Shown here one piece after another: positions 54,969-64,000 of a DNA stretch of 64,000 nucleotides. The stretch is from Microbacterium endophyticum (GTDB lineage: Bacteria; Actinomycetota; Actinomycetes; Actinomycetales; Microbacteriaceae). The notes beneath the pieces are model-generated. The model saw only the letters and a list, made by a program, of their open reading frames with translations, had not been told where the DNA came from and searched no databases. Each line of letters starts with the position of its first letter. Positions within the stretch are counted from its first letter, which is position 1. The stretch is taken from NCBI RefSeq assembly GCF_011047135.1, contig NZ_CP049255.1, positions 2,666,001-2,730,000 of the forward strand. Reading direction: 5' to 3'. The position numbers and the translations under genes are program-made.

Positions 54969-55529
54969 GTGAGAACTCGTAGACCCGGACCCTTCAGCAT
55001 CAATGTGCGTGACATCGTCCGACGCCCGGGCGAGATGCGCGAAACCCAACGTGAAGTGACCCTTGCCGAAAAATGGGGAGAAGGATTGGTGTGGGTGCCC
55101 GCATCGTCCGATATCGCCCTAGACGTGCGTTTGGAATCGGTGCACGAGGGAATCCTCGTGACCGGAACCGCAACAGGACGGTACGAGGGAGAGTGCAGTC
55201 GCTGCCTCAAAGAGATCGACGCGCCTGTCGAAGTCGAGATTCAAGAGCTTTTCGCGTACCCTGGTGGGGAAGCGAACGACTTCGAGGTTCAAGACGACCA
55301 CGTGGATCTTGAAACTCTGGTCAGGGATGCAACTGTCCTTTCGCTTCCGTTCCAGCCGGTATGCCGGCCAGACTGCCCCGGGTTAGATCCCATAACGGGC
55401 GAGCGTTTGGCTGATAATTCCGGTGCGGCACCGCGCGAAACCCTCGATCCACGCTGGGCGGCGTTAGCGGAGTTGGCATCGGAGCAGGCTGATGGCTTGT
55501 CTGATGACGAGCCCACACCCCAGACCTAA
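54969..55529 (+). CDS. DUF177 (YceD-like) protein
   Basis: This 186-residue protein is a DUF177/YceD-family member, which is nearly always encoded just before rpmF and is linked to 23S rRNA handling in plants and bacteria. It has CSRCLKEID near residue 75 and CRPDCPGLD near 132, two cysteine pairs that may bind a metal. It is followed by rpmF after 18 bp, the conserved pair. The GTG start follows a TAGGGT box and gives MRTRRPGPFSIN. The exact molecular role is not known. Confidence 0.9.
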   Translation: MRTRRPGPFSINVRDIVRRPGEMRETQREVTLAEKWGEGLVWVPASSDIALDVRLESVHEGILVTGTATGRYEGECSRCLKEIDAPVEVEIQELFAYPGGEANDFEVQDDHVDLETLVRDATVLSLPFQPVCRPDCPGLDPITGERLADNSGAAPRETLDPRWAALAELASEQADGLSDDEPTPQT

Positions 55530-55547
55530 GAACGAAAAGAGAAGACC

Positions 55548-55757
55548 ATGGCAGGTAACCCCCCGAAGCGGAAAGTTTCGCGCTCCAACACTCGCTCGCG
55601 TCGCGCGCAGTGGAAGGCCGATCCCATCGCTCTCGTAAAGACCGTTGAAAACGGCAAGACGGTCTACAGCCGTCCCCACCAGGCAAAGGTCGTCACGGAC
55701 TCACAGGGAACTGAACTGTTCCTGGAGTACAACGGCCGCAAGGTCGCAGACGTCTGA
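55548..55757 (+). CDS. rpmF: 50S ribosomal protein L32
   Basis: L32 is a small protein of the large ribosomal subunit. The 69-residue sequence begins MAGNPPKRKVSRSNTRSRR and continues QWKADPIALVKTVENGK, matching the family. The zinc-binding CxxC pairs found in some L32 proteins are missing, so this is the zinc-independent form. Its ATG follows GAAAAGAGAAG. It is co-transcribed with the DUF177 gene and lies 8 bp before rnc. Confidence 0.96.
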   Translation: MAGNPPKRKVSRSNTRSRRAQWKADPIALVKTVENGKTVYSRPHQAKVVTDSQGTELFLEYNGRKVADV

Positions 55758-55765
55758 ATCCGTCA

Positions 55766-56458
55766 ATGACGGATGCTCCGGTGGATAACACCGAACTTCT
55801 GAACAAGCTCGGGGTCGATATCGACCCCGAGCTTGTCTCGTTGGCGCTGACTCACCGCTCCTATGCGTACGAGCACGGCCAGATCCCACATAACGAACGG
55901 CTTGAGTTCCTCGGCGATTCCGTGCTGGGCCAAGCGGTCACGGTGATGCTCTACAAGACGCATCCTGACCTTGACGAGGGATCGCTGGCGAAACGTCGTG
56001 CTGCCGTTGTATCAACTGTTGCACTGGCCGAAGTCGCTCGCACGATCGGGCTCGGCCGTTTCATCCGCCTAGGGCGCGGTGAAGAGCTCACGGGTGGGCG
56101 CGATAAGGACTCAATCCTCGCCGACACCACTGAGGCACTCATTGGCGCGAGTTTTCTGTCGGCCGGAGCGGATGCGGCGTCTGCCCTCGTGCTGCGGCTC
56201 ATTGATCCGCTTCTCGCTGACCCAGATCGCTATGGCGCCGCGATGGATCCCAAAACCAGCCTTCAAGAGCTTGTGGCCCACCATCATCTTTCGGCGCCCG
56301 TCTACTCCGTGACGGCTTCGGGACCCGACCACGACCGATTCTTCACTGCAACTGTGACTACCGAGGCCGTGTCAGCATCGGGCACGGGCTCGAGCAAGAA
56401 GACCGCGGAGATGGCGGCGGCTCTGGCTGCGTGGCACGAACTCAGCGGTCGTGCCTGA
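55766..56458 (+). CDS. rnc: Ribonuclease III
   Basis: RNase III cleaves double-stranded RNA such as rRNA precursors. The 230-residue protein has the catalytic signature HNERLEFLGDSVLG (residues 42-55, with E47 and D51), a second acidic site near DTTEALIGASFLS about 118, and a C-terminal double-stranded RNA-binding domain near 155-228 (PKTSLQELVAHHH, GSSKKTAEMAAALAA). The ATG at 55766 is 8 bp after rpmF. The end overlaps the mutM GTG by 8 bp. Confidence 0.95.
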   Translation: MTDAPVDNTELLNKLGVDIDPELVSLALTHRSYAYEHGQIPHNERLEFLGDSVLGQAVTVMLYKTHPDLDEGSLAKRRAAVVSTVALAEVARTIGLGRFIRLGRGEELTGGRDKDSILADTTEALIGASFLSAGADAASALVLRLIDPLLADPDRYGAAMDPKTSLQELVAHHHLSAPVYSVTASGPDHDRFFTATVTTEAVSASGTGSSKKTAEMAAALAAWHELSGRA

Positions 56459-57341
56459 ACTTCCCGAAGTCGAGGTCGTGAGATCGGGGCTTGAACCCGC
56501 ACTCTCGGGCGCCAGCATCGTTGCTGTCGAAGTACTCGATGCGCGCGCCCTGACCCGGCATCCGGGGACTGCTGTCGATTTTGAAGCAGCGTTGGCCGGA
56601 TCGGTAATGGACGCCGTAGTGCGTCGAGGAAAATTTCTTTGGGTGCCACTACGGGCTCGAAATGATGCTCTTTTAGCTCACTTAGGGATGAGCGGGCAGA
56701 TGTTACTTCGTGCGAGCGGCGCGCCCCGTGAGCGGCACGAGCGCGTGCGCATCGCTGTGAGTCACCCTCTTCATGGCAGCCTCGATGTGATCTTTGCCGA
56801 TCAACGAACGTTCGGATCCCTTGCGATCGACTCACTTGTCGATACGCCGGATGGGGCAGCGGCGGGTTCTGGGTCCGGGTGTGCGTCGGTGCCAAGCCAG
56901 GTCGCCCACATCGCGCGCGATCCGCTCGATCCGGCTTTTAGCGACGCCGACTTTCGTCTGCTACTCACGAGAAAGTCCTCCGGAATAAAGCGTGTTCTGC
57001 TCGATCAAACCGTGGTCAGTGGAATCGGCAATATCTACGCGGATGAGTCGCTATGGGCTGCGCGGATCCATCCCGAGACCCCCGCAAAAGATCTTTCTGC
57101 CGAGAAGGTCACCGCGCTTCTCGAAGAGGTTCGCTCAGTACTGCACAAAGCACTCGCAGAGGGCGGCACGAGCTTCGACGCGCAGTACGTCAACGTCAAT
57201 GGGCAAGCTGGGTACTTCGCGCATTCGCTCAACGCATATGGCCGCAGCGGCGAGGAGTGTCCGCGCTGTGGCCACCCGATTGTGCGGGTCGCGTTCGCCA
57301 ACCGCTCCAGTCATTTTTGCGCGCGCTGCCAGCAACGGTAG
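56451..57341 (+). CDS. mutM: Formamidopyrimidine-DNA glycosylase
   Basis: MutM (Fpg) removes 8-oxoguanine and cuts the backbone in base excision repair. The 296-residue protein begins MPELPEVEVVRSGLEP with the catalytic P2 and E3, has K61 in RRGKFLWVP, and ends with the C-terminal zinc finger CPRCGHPIVRVAFANRSSHF-CARC (last 30 residues). The GTG start overlaps rnc by 8 bp. A Lys or Arg-rich NIYADESLW helix (near 190) is also visible. Confidence 0.95.
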   Translation: MPELPEVEVVRSGLEPALSGASIVAVEVLDARALTRHPGTAVDFEAALAGSVMDAVVRRGKFLWVPLRARNDALLAHLGMSGQMLLRASGAPRERHERVRIAVSHPLHGSLDVIFADQRTFGSLAIDSLVDTPDGAAAGSGSGCASVPSQVAHIARDPLDPAFSDADFRLLLTRKSSGIKRVLLDQTVVSGIGNIYADESLWAARIHPETPAKDLSAEKVTALLEEVRSVLHKALAEGGTSFDAQYVNVNGQAGYFAHSLNAYGRSGEECPRCGHPIVRVAFANRSSHFCARCQQR

Positions 57342-57453
57342 TTGCTGGCACATGTTTGCCCGTCCGTTCTGAGAGCCGTACGGCCCGCCGCGCAGTCGTT
57401 TGAGCGAAGTCCGATAGCGTAGGCCGGTAATCTCCTCGGCGAAAGGGCCCCGC

Positions 57454-60400
57454 ATGTACCTGAAGAGCCTCACGCTCAAAGGGTTCAAGTCGTTCGCGCA
57501 GCCCACCACTTTCGCGCTCGAGACCGGGGTGACCTGCATCGTCGGGCCGAACGGCTCGGGTAAGTCGAACGTCGTCGATGCATTGGCCTGGGTCATGGGC
57601 GAGCAGGCGGTGAAAACCCTCCGTGGCGGCAAGATGGAAGACGTCATTTTTGCCGGCACGTCGACCCGGGGACCGCTCGGTCGCGCTGAGGTTCAACTCA
57701 CCATCGACAACTCCGATGGGGCGCTGCCGATTGAGTACGCCGAAGTAACTATCAGCCGCACGCTCTTTCGAAATGGTGCGAGCGAATACGCCATCAACGG
57801 TGACACGTGCCGTCTGCTCGACGTGCAAGAGCTTCTTAGCGACTCTGGCCTCGGTCGCGAGATGCACGTCATCGTTGGGCAGGGCAGGCTCGATACGGTT
57901 TTGCAGGCAACTCCCGAAGATCGTCGAGGTTTCATCGAGGAAGCAGCCGGCATCTTGAAACACCGGCGCCGCAAAGAGAAGACGATGAGGAAGCTCCAGG
58001 CCATGGAGGGCAACCTCACGCGGTTGAGCGATTTGGCGGGGGAGCTTAGACGCCAGTTGAAGCCGCTCGGGCGACAAGCAGAAGTTGCACGGGAAGCAGC
58101 AACCATCGCCGCTGAAGTGCGTGATGCGAAGGCGCGCCTGTTCGCCGACGAACTTGTCACGCTGCGCACTCAGCTCGGCGAATATGCACACAGCGAGCAG
58201 GAGAGACACACCGAGCGGCTCGTGCTGCAGGCGCAAGCCGACGAATTTCGTGGCCGTATTGCTGCGCTCGAAGCTCAGCAGCGTTCAGAGGCCGTTGACG
58301 AGGCGCGCAGTGTTTCGTTTGCGCTCGAACGTGTGCAGGAACGCCTACGTGGGCTCTACTCCCTGACTGGGCAGCGACTCGCACTGCTCGGAAGTGATGA
58401 CGACGCGCTGATCGACCCGGTGACCGTGACGCCACGAGATATCGATGATGCGCGAGCCGAAATAGATGCTGTTGCGGCGGGCCTCGGCGATGCTCAGGAT
58501 GCCGCGGCCGCTGCCGGACGCGAGGTCATAAAGTCACGAGCGGAACTTGACGCGCTTGACGCCGATATTGCGGCGCAGAGTGCGCTTGTGTCGGAGCACG
58601 ACATGAAGTTGACTGCGCTTCGAGGATCCGCAGATTCCGCGGCTTCGACTCTCGTCGCCGTGCGGCAGGGTGTGGAACGACAGCAGGCTGCGCTCGATGC
58701 AGCACTTGTTCGCCGCGCTGAAGCCGAGGAAGCACTCGCGGGTGTCGAACCGGCGTTGACTCCCGAAGAGTCGACGGCTGCACTCGCTGCCGATTACGAG
58801 CATTCACAGCGGCTGGCGACTGAAGCTGAGAACGATGTTTCTGGGATGCGGGAGCGTCTACATACAGCCGAACGAGAAGTAGAGGCACTCACCGCACAAA
58901 CGGCTGCGCTCGGCCGCGCTCTTGATGTTCGAAACGGTGCGACAGCGCTCGTCGGAACGGGTGGACCTGGTATTCGTGGCTTGGTCGGAGACGCTTTACA
59001 GATTCGCTCGGGTTATGAAGCCGCTATTGCGGCAGCCCTGGGCCCGTTGGCTGAAGGCGCACTCGTCGACACATACGATGACGCATTGACGGCTGCCGTC
59101 AGAGCACGGGAGTCCGACGCTGGCGTTGTCGACCTCGTGATTGCGGAGGCAGAATCGCTTCCCGTTGACTTGCCGACTGGCCGGGGGCTTATGCCGGCAA
59201 CCGACGTTGTGACTGCGCCACCCGGGGTGAAAGGCATCCTCTCCCACGTGCTCGTCGCAGATGATCTCGACGCGGCTCGTGCGGTGTTTTCTCAGAGCGG
59301 TGGGAGCGATCACCTACTTACCGTGGTGACGAAAGCCGGGGAGGTGACGACGGCGTTCTTGTTGCGGGCAGGATCGGGCGCTGGGCAATCTCGACTTGAG
59401 CTCGCCGCGGAACGCGATAGCGCGACAGAGCGACTCGCGGAAGTGCGGGTGATCGCGGACTCGTTGCGCGAGCCACTCGTCGAGCGAACTCAAGACCTTC
59501 AATCCGCCCGGCAGCGCACAAAAAAGGCCCTTGAGACGCTTCGCGCGAATGACGCAGCGCTCGCGGCGCACGCTGAAAAAGTCAATCGCGCCACTGTTCG
59601 ACACGAGTCTGCGGTGGCGGAGTGCGACCGGCTTGCAGCGGGACTGCACCAGGCGCAGGGGGCGGTCGAAGATGCCGAAACGGCGGCTCGAGCAACCCAG
59701 GAGCGATTGACCGCTGCTCTTGAAGCTCCGCGTCCGATTCTCGATGTGTCGGCCCGCGACGGAATGCTCGCGCGTCTCGAGTCTGCGCGGGACACCGAGA
59801 TGCGCGCGAGACTCGATGTTGAGACGCTACGCGAGCGCATCCGCGCTGAAGAGGCTCGCGTTGTCGCGCTTGAGCGTCAGCGGGAGCGTGAACAGGCGGC
59901 AGCAGCGGAGGCGGCCCGAAAAGCTGTCATCAGGCGAGGTCAGCGGGCGCGGGCTGAAAACATCGCGGCACAGCTTCCGCCGTTGCTCGATTCGGTCGAC
60001 CGCTCGGTGTCGCAGTCCCGAGTAGAGCTCGCCAGTGCGGAACAGGCGCGGACTGCGCTCACGGCCGAACTCGATGGTCTGCGGCAACAGGATGCTGCCA
60101 TCCGGGAGCGCCTTGCGCGACTTACCGAGAGCGTTCATGGCCTCGAGATGAGTATCCACGAGAAGAAACTGCACGTCACGAGTTTGCTTGAGCGGGTTGC
60201 ATCTGAACTGAGCCTGGATGAGAGCATTCTTGTCGCGGAATACGGACCATCTGCACCAGAGGATGCGGATGAAGCAGCGGCGGCTGCCCCGCAGCCATTT
60301 GACCGGGTCGCCCAGCAGAAGCGACTACGCGATGCCGAGCGAAAGCTTGCACAGCTCGGGCGCGTGAATCCACTCGCGCTGGAAGAGTTCGCTGCGCTGG

Positions 60401-60963
60401 AACAGCGCCACGCCTTCCTCACTGAACAGCTCAATGATCTCGCTCAAACCCGAAAAGATCTCATGACCATCATCGAGGAACTCGATGAGCGGATGCAGAC
60501 GATCTTCTTGGCGGCGTTTGAAGATACGAGGGCCGCGTTCGCTGAAATTTTCCCAATTCTCTTTCCTGGCGGCACTGGACATATTGCGCTGACCAATCCG
60601 GATGACCTCTTGAACACCGGAATCGATGTCGCGGTGCGCCCGGCGGGCAAGAAAATCGAAAGACTCTCACTCCTGTCTGGAGGTGAGAGGTCTCTTGCGG
60701 CAGTGGCGTTGCTGGTTGCCATCTTCACGGCTCGCCCGAGCCCGTTCTACATTCTCGATGAGGTTGAGGCTGCGCTTGATGATGCGAATCTCGGTCGACT
60801 TCTCGCGATTTTTAAAAATCTCCGCGAAAACAGCCAATTGATCGTCATCACTCACCAAAAACGCACGATGGAGATTGCAGACGCTCTGTACGGCGTATCC
60901 ATGCGCCAAGACGGCGTTTCCGCCGTTGTTGGGCAGCGCGTACGCGAGGCCGCGGCTTCGTGA
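57454..60963 (+). CDS. smc: Chromosome segregation protein SMC
   Basis: SMC organises and separates chromosomes with ScpA/ScpB. The 1169-residue protein has Walker A GPNGSGKSNVVDA near residues 31-43, two long coiled coils (about 165-480 and 640-1000, rich in E, A, R, Q heptads), a hinge near 490-600, the signature LLSGGERSLAAVALLVAIF near 1071, and Walker B FYILDEVEAALDD near 1097. The ATG is preceded by GAAAGG; a TAGCGT box at 57415-57420 could start a 5' leader of about 30 nt. It lies between mutM and ftsY, a conserved order. Confidence 0.96.
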   Translation: MYLKSLTLKGFKSFAQPTTFALETGVTCIVGPNGSGKSNVVDALAWVMGEQAVKTLRGGKMEDVIFAGTSTRGPLGRAEVQLTIDNSDGALPIEYAEVTISRTLFRNGASEYAINGDTCRLLDVQELLSDSGLGREMHVIVGQGRLDTVLQATPEDRRGFIEEAAGILKHRRRKEKTMRKLQAMEGNLTRLSDLAGELRRQLKPLGRQAEVAREAATIAAEVRDAKARLFADELVTLRTQLGEYAHSEQERHTERLVLQAQADEFRGRIAALEAQQRSEAVDEARSVSFALERVQERLRGLYSLTGQRLALLGSDDDALIDPVTVTPRDIDDARAEIDAVAAGLGDAQDAAAAAGREVIKSRAELDALDADIAAQSALVSEHDMKLTALRGSADSAASTLVAVRQGVERQQAALDAALVRRAEAEEALAGVEPALTPEESTAALAADYEHSQRLATEAENDVSGMRERLHTAEREVEALTAQTAALGRALDVRNGATALVGTGGPGIRGLVGDALQIRSGYEAAIAAALGPLAEGALVDTYDDALTAAVRARESDAGVVDLVIAEAESLPVDLPTGRGLMPATDVVTAPPGVKGILSHVLVADDLDAARAVFSQSGGSDHLLTVVTKAGEVTTAFLLRAGSGAGQSRLELAAERDSATERLAEVRVIADSLREPLVERTQDLQSARQRTKKALETLRANDAALAAHAEKVNRATVRHESAVAECDRLAAGLHQAQGAVEDAETAARATQERLTAALEAPRPILDVSARDGMLARLESARDTEMRARLDVETLRERIRAEEARVVALERQREREQAAAAEAARKAVIRRGQRARAENIAAQLPPLLDSVDRSVSQSRVELASAEQARTALTAELDGLRQQDAAIRERLARLTESVHGLEMSIHEKKLHVTSLLERVASELSLDESILVAEYGPSAPEDADEAAAAAPQPFDRVAQQKRLRDAERKLAQLGRVNPLALEEFAALEQRHAFLTEQLNDLAQTRKDLMTIIEELDERMQTIFLAAFEDTRAAFAEIFPILFPGGTGHIALTNPDDLLNTGIDVAVRPAGKKIERLSLLSGGERSLAAVALLVAIFTARPSPFYILDEVEAALDDANLGRLLAIFKNLRENSQLIVITHQKRTMEIADALYGVSMRQDGVSAVVGQRVREAAAS

Positions 60964-60977
60964 CCCCGATCGCACTC

Positions 60978-60983
60978 TAGGCT
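60978..60983 (+). promoter_or_regulatory. -10 box of ftsY
   Basis: TAGGCT is 6 nt before the ftsY ATG; no ribosome-binding site is seen. Confidence 0.55.
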
Positions 60984-60989
60984 GGAACC

Positions 60990-61862
60990 ATGGCGGAGAA
61001 GTCTTGGTCGCTCGGTCGCGCGCTGCGCGGCATGTTTGTGAGACCTGTGATCGATGAAACGACGTGGGAGGACTTGGAGACGGCGCTTTTGACGGCCGAC
61101 TTCGGTCCCGACATCACGGAACGCATTGTTGACGAGCTCAGAGAGAAGGTTGAGCGGTTCCGCACGACCGATCCCAAAGACCTCCAGCGGATGCTGCGTG
61201 AGACGTTGGAAGAGCATTTTGCGAAGTTTGATACGACACTGCGACTCAGCGAGCGGCCAGCGGTCGTTCTGGTCGTTGGAGTCAACGGCGTAGGTAAGAC
61301 GACGACGATTGGCAAGTTCGCCAAGTTCCTTCAGAGCTACGGCCGCTCGGTTGTTGTCGGCGCCGCTGACACTTTTCGTGCCGCCGCGGTTGAGCAACTC
61401 GCAACGTGGGCCGAGCGCGGAGGAGCCACCATCACTCGGCCTCAGCACGAAGGTCAAGACCCGGCATCCGTCGCTTTTCAGACTGTGGAGTACGCGAAGA
61501 ACACCGGCACCGAAATTGTCCTCATCGATACCGCGGGTCGCCTTCACACCAAGGGCGGCTTGATGGATGAGCTGGGCAAGATTCGTCGAGTGATCGAAAA
61601 ACAGGCGCCGATCAGTGAAGTGCTTCTTGTCTTGGACGCAACGACGGGCCAGAACGGTGTCATGCAGGCTCAGGCCTTTCTCGAACACGCCGGCGTCACC
61701 GGGCTCGTGCTTACAAAACTCGACGGATCAGCCAAGGGCGGTTTCGTTCTCGCTGTTCAAGAACGCACCGGAATTCCTGTCAAGCTGCTGGGGCAGGGCG
61801 AGGGGATTGGAGATCTCACGGGCTTCACGCCTCACGTGTTCGCCGCCTCTCTCGTTGACTGA
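60990..61862 (+). CDS. ftsY: Signal recognition particle receptor FtsY
   Basis: FtsY is the membrane receptor that, with Ffh, delivers ribosome-nascent chains to the translocon. The 290-residue protein is nearly only the NG domain: an N domain (about 1-85), GVNGVGKTTTIGKFA near residue 97, DTFRAAAVEQL near 128, DTAGRLHTKGGLMDEL near 176 and TKLDGSAKGG near 244. The acidic A domain of E. coli is absent, as usual in actinobacteria. The ATG follows a TAGGCT box and lies 26 bp after smc. Confidence 0.95.
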   Translation: MAEKSWSLGRALRGMFVRPVIDETTWEDLETALLTADFGPDITERIVDELREKVERFRTTDPKDLQRMLRETLEEHFAKFDTTLRLSERPAVVLVVGVNGVGKTTTIGKFAKFLQSYGRSVVVGAADTFRAAAVEQLATWAERGGATITRPQHEGQDPASVAFQTVEYAKNTGTEIVLIDTAGRLHTKGGLMDELGKIRRVIEKQAPISEVLLVLDATTGQNGVMQAQAFLEHAGVTGLVLTKLDGSAKGGFVLAVQERTGIPVKLLGQGEGIGDLTGFTPHVFAASLVD

Positions 61863-61933
61863 ATCTTTGACCTGACGCGAGTTCTGAACACGTTGACCTA
61901 TCGCCGCGGCGGTACTGCTGGTTTTATGGAGGT

Positions 61934-62434
61934 ATGACCATCGAGCACGACTATTTCGGGCTTCTCGAATCCGGACCCGACGGATCGATCTTTTGGTCGG
62001 AGACTGTTGAGTTCGCCGATCAAAGCGTGACGGTTGACCTGACCGCTCCCGATCAAGAAGATGTCTCGATCGACGCCCTCGACGTCGCTGCAGCGATGAT
62101 TTCAGCGCTCGAAGACATCGACATGCGCGCGCGGAACGCGATGGTCACCGAGCTGGATGACCGCACGAGCGAAGTTACCGAGTACATCTTGCAGCAGCAG
62201 GCTGAGCGCGGAGACGAGATCGAGGGACTGTTGGTCGACATCTCTGGCGACGTTCACGTCGACGTCATCCGCTCACTGCAGCTGATGAGTATGACGATCT
62301 TGGCTGATGAGCTCGGCGGGTCTGATCCGTTTGCAGTACTGGAGTACGCGCTCGATCCGGATGCCACAGACGACGTTTTGCTGGTGAATCTCGATTCGTC
62401 AGCGCAGGTCCAATCCGTAACGAGCGCCGAGTGA
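61934..62434 (+). CDS. DUF2004-like hypothetical protein
   Basis: This 166-residue acidic protein (many D and E, few basic residues) begins MTIEHDYFGLLESGPDGSIFWSETVEF, which resembles proteins annotated DUF2004 in actinobacteria from memory. It is predicted soluble with helical middle part (residues 55-110). The ATG has ATGGAGGT just upstream, a clear ribosome-binding site. It is 71 bp after ftsY and convergent with lipA, with a 1-bp gap. No function can be assigned. Confidence 0.75.
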   Translation: MTIEHDYFGLLESGPDGSIFWSETVEFADQSVTVDLTAPDQEDVSIDALDVAAAMISALEDIDMRARNAMVTELDDRTSEVTEYILQQQAERGDEIEGLLVDISGDVHVDVIRSLQLMSMTILADELGGSDPFAVLEYALDPDATDDVLLVNLDSSAQVQSVTSAE

Positions 62435-62435
62435 C

Positions 62436-63476
62436 TCAAACCGCCTGCGCGAAACCCTCGTTAGCGGCGGCGATGTCTGACACCAAGTGGCCCAGGTTCT
62501 CGGGTATTGCGTTCCCTTTCGAAACCATTGACTGCGCCCACAGTCGGCCCGCGCGGTAAGAGGAGCGAACGAGCGGACCCGCGAGTACGCCGAGGAATCC
62601 AATCCGCTCCGCTTCTTCTTTGAATTCGACAAACTCTGCTGGTTTCACCCAGCGGGAAATCGGCATATGGCGCGGTGACGGCCGCAGGTACTGGGTAATC
62701 GTAATAATGTCGGTCCCGGCATCGTGCAAGTCATTCAGCGCAGAAACAACTTCGTGAGGTTCTTCACCCATCCCTAAAATCAGATTCGACTTCGTGATGA
62801 GTCCCGCCTCCCGCGCGGACGTCAATACAGCGAGTGAGCGATCGTACCGAAATGCTGGGCGAACGCGCTTGAATATGCGCGGCACGGTCTCCACGTTGTG
62901 TGCGAAAACTTCGGGGCGGGAGTCGAACACGACCTGCAACTGGGCCGGATTGCCGCTGAAGTCGGTCGCGAGAAGCTCTACGCCGGTGTGAGGATTCGAA
63001 GCGTGAATTCGGCGAACCGTTTCGGCGTGGAGCCAAGCACCGCCGTCGTCGAGGTCATCGCGGGCGACGCCTGTGACTGTCGCGTACCGCAATTTCATCC
63101 GTGCGACGCTTTCTGCGACGCGACGAGGCTCGTCTCTGTCGTAGGCATCCGGTTTTCCGGTGTCGATCTGGCAGAAGTCACACCGCCGGGTGCACTGCGA
63201 GCCTCCGATGAGAAAAGTCGCCTCTCGATCCTCCCAACACTCGAAGATGTTGGGGCAGCCAGCTTCTTGGCAAACCGTATGGAGTCCTTCGTCCTTCACA
63301 AGCGCCTGAAGGGCTGTGTACTCGGGGCCCATCTTTGCCCGCGTCTTAATCCAATCGGGCTTGCGTTCGATGGGAGTCTGGGCATTTCGCACTTCGAGCC
63401 GCAGCAGACGTCGTTCGCCGCGATCCGTGGCGGGGGAGTCCTGCGCGTGCTGAGGGTCCGCGGCGCAACCGCTCAT
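62436..63476 (-). CDS. lipA: Lipoyl synthase
   Basis: LipA inserts two sulfurs into octanoylated proteins to make lipoyl groups for 2-oxoacid dehydrogenases. The 346-residue radical SAM enzyme has the auxiliary cluster cysteines C69, C74 and C80 ([12 protein letters not shown]) and the radical SAM cluster C95, C99 and C102 ([11 protein letters not shown]). The ATG at 63476 overlaps the lipB stop (ATGA on the minus strand), so the two are coupled in order lipB-lipA. A short, variable N-terminal extension precedes the conserved part. Confidence 0.96.
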   Translation of the reverse strand: MSGCAADPQHAQDSPATDRGERRLLRLEVRNAQTPIERKPDWIKTRAKMGPEYTALQALVKDEGLHTVCQEAGCPNIFECWEDREATFLIGGSQCTRRCDFCQIDTGKPDAYDRDEPRRVAESVARMKLRYATVTGVARDDLDDGGAWLHAETVRRIHASNPHTGVELLATDFSGNPAQLQVVFDSRPEVFAHNVETVPRIFKRVRPAFRYDRSLAVLTSAREAGLITKSNLILGMGEEPHEVVSALNDLHDAGTDIITITQYLRPSPRHMPISRWVKPAEFVEFKEEAERIGFLGVLAGPLVRSSYRAGRLWAQSMVSKGNAIPENLGHLVSDIAAANEGFAQAV

Positions 63477-64000
63477 GCCGCGGCCTCGGCATATTCAGTC
63501 TTGAAGCAGCTGGCGACCGCGTCGACCAGGTCTCGAGGGTGCACGGTGCAACCCAGAACATCACTGACCGTAGTCACCCCGGCATCCGTGATCCCGCAGG
63601 GGATGATTTCTGCGAACCCGTCGAGGGTGTTGCTGCAGTTGACGGCGAAGCCGTGCATCGTGACTCCTTTTTCTACGCGGACGCCGATGGCCGCAATCTT
63701 GTCTTCGGCTCCGGCGTGGCTCACCCACACTCCGCTTCGCCCTGCCACCTGGTAGCCCTCGATATCAGCGGTGGCCAACGCGTTGATCAGCAGACGTTCG
63801 AGCCGGCGAACGTGAGCGACGACGTCTATGGGCTCCGACAATCGGAAGATGGGGTATCCCACCAGTTGCCCTGGTCCGTGCCAAGTGATCTTGCCACCGC
63901 GATCGACATCTATAACCTCGGTGCCGGTTCTCGGTCTTTCGTGAGGTTCTGTTCGCGTGCCAGCGGTGTAGACCGCTTCATGCTCCAGGAGCATCAGCGT
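63473..64000 (-). CDS. lipB: Octanoyltransferase (5' end outside window)
   Basis: LipB transfers octanoate from acyl carrier protein to lipoate-dependent enzymes, the step before LipA. Visible are [19 protein letters not shown] at the window edge, the lysine-containing [18 protein letters not shown], and [20 protein letters not shown] with TMHGFAVNC and the late catalytic-type [11 protein letters not shown]. The frame is open to the window end, so about 45 N-terminal residues lie outside. The ATG at 63994 is internal and not the start. It overlaps lipA by 4 bp. Confidence 0.95.
   Translation of the reverse strand, partial: TLMLLEHEAVYTAGTRTEPHERPRTGTEVIDVDRGGKITWHGPGQLVGYPIFRLSEPIDVVAHVRRLERLLINALATADIEGYQVAGRSGVWVSHAGAEDKIAAIGVRVEKGVTMHGFAVNCSNTLDGFAEIIPCGITDAGVTTVSDVLGCTVHPRDLVDAVASCFKTEYAEAAA

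Overview
The window reads as chromosomal DNA of a high-G+C actinobacterium (about 60% G+C where I sampled it), most likely of the family Microbacteriaceae. The reasons are the actinobacterial cell-wall, lipid and replication gene block at the right end (leuCD, murA, plsC, gpsA, ddl, DUF3515 lipoprotein, thiL, rsmD, recG, coaD, DUF177, rpmF, rnc, mutM, smc, ftsY), the typical small membrane proteins, frequent GTG/TTG starts, and many genes that start 6-8 nt after a TANNNT box with no Shine-Dalgarno sequence. Genus and species cannot be fixed from the sequence alone. Coding density is high and both ends are cut inside genes.

Layout. 1-2430: a CoA-transferase pair plus thiolase (acetoacetate or oxoacid use). 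2827-5039: otsA-otsB for trehalose synthesis. 5095-10285: ilvD-ilvB-ilvN-ilvC, the branched-chain amino acid core. 10411-13000: two small membrane proteins and serA. 13001-13460: a decayed DUF559 nuclease gene flanked by repeats. 13463-17895: tetR with a divergent MFS exporter, then leuB and ilvE. 17931-21992: FAH-family hydrolase, MFS transporter, class V aminotransferase and a divergent LysR regulator interrupted by a TGA. 22043-23744: gltX and tRNA-Gln with its terminator. 23806-28615: a SRPBCC protein and the fructose PTS operon fruR-fruK-fruA-ptsH. 28623-30752: MBL-fold hydrolase, tRNA-Glu, a small membrane protein and a second YidC-type insertase. 30761-34905: a leftward tetR-GNAT-ene-reductase-fadD operon. 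35051-37251: msrB-msrA and a flavin monooxygenase. 37262-39332: a Ktr-type potassium uptake pair. 39366-41071: sigma factor plus DUF4349 membrane protein. 41193-42376: TerC under a probable yybP-ykoY (manganese) riboswitch. 42490-43571: an intact DUF559/AbiEi-like protein with a 20-bp inverted repeat. 43635-64000: leuCD behind a candidate leucine attenuator, then the conserved block above, and lipA-lipB.

Metabolically, leuB, leuC, leuD, ilvBNCDE and serA together supply branched-chain amino acids and serine, spread over several transcription units. Trehalose synthesis, methionine sulfoxide repair and potassium uptake suggest ordinary stress and osmotic adaptation.

The observations most worth following are (i) a 14-codon leader peptide with three successive Leu codons upstream of leuC, whose Leu codons are complementary to the leuC ribosome-binding site; (ii) two DUF559 nuclease genes, one intact and one decayed, both linked to long inverted repeats; (iii) a single in-frame nonsense codon in the LysR regulator; (iv) two unrelated tetR loci sharing almost the same operator; and (v) at least 16 starts with the TANNNT-N6-8-start pattern expected of leaderless transcripts.
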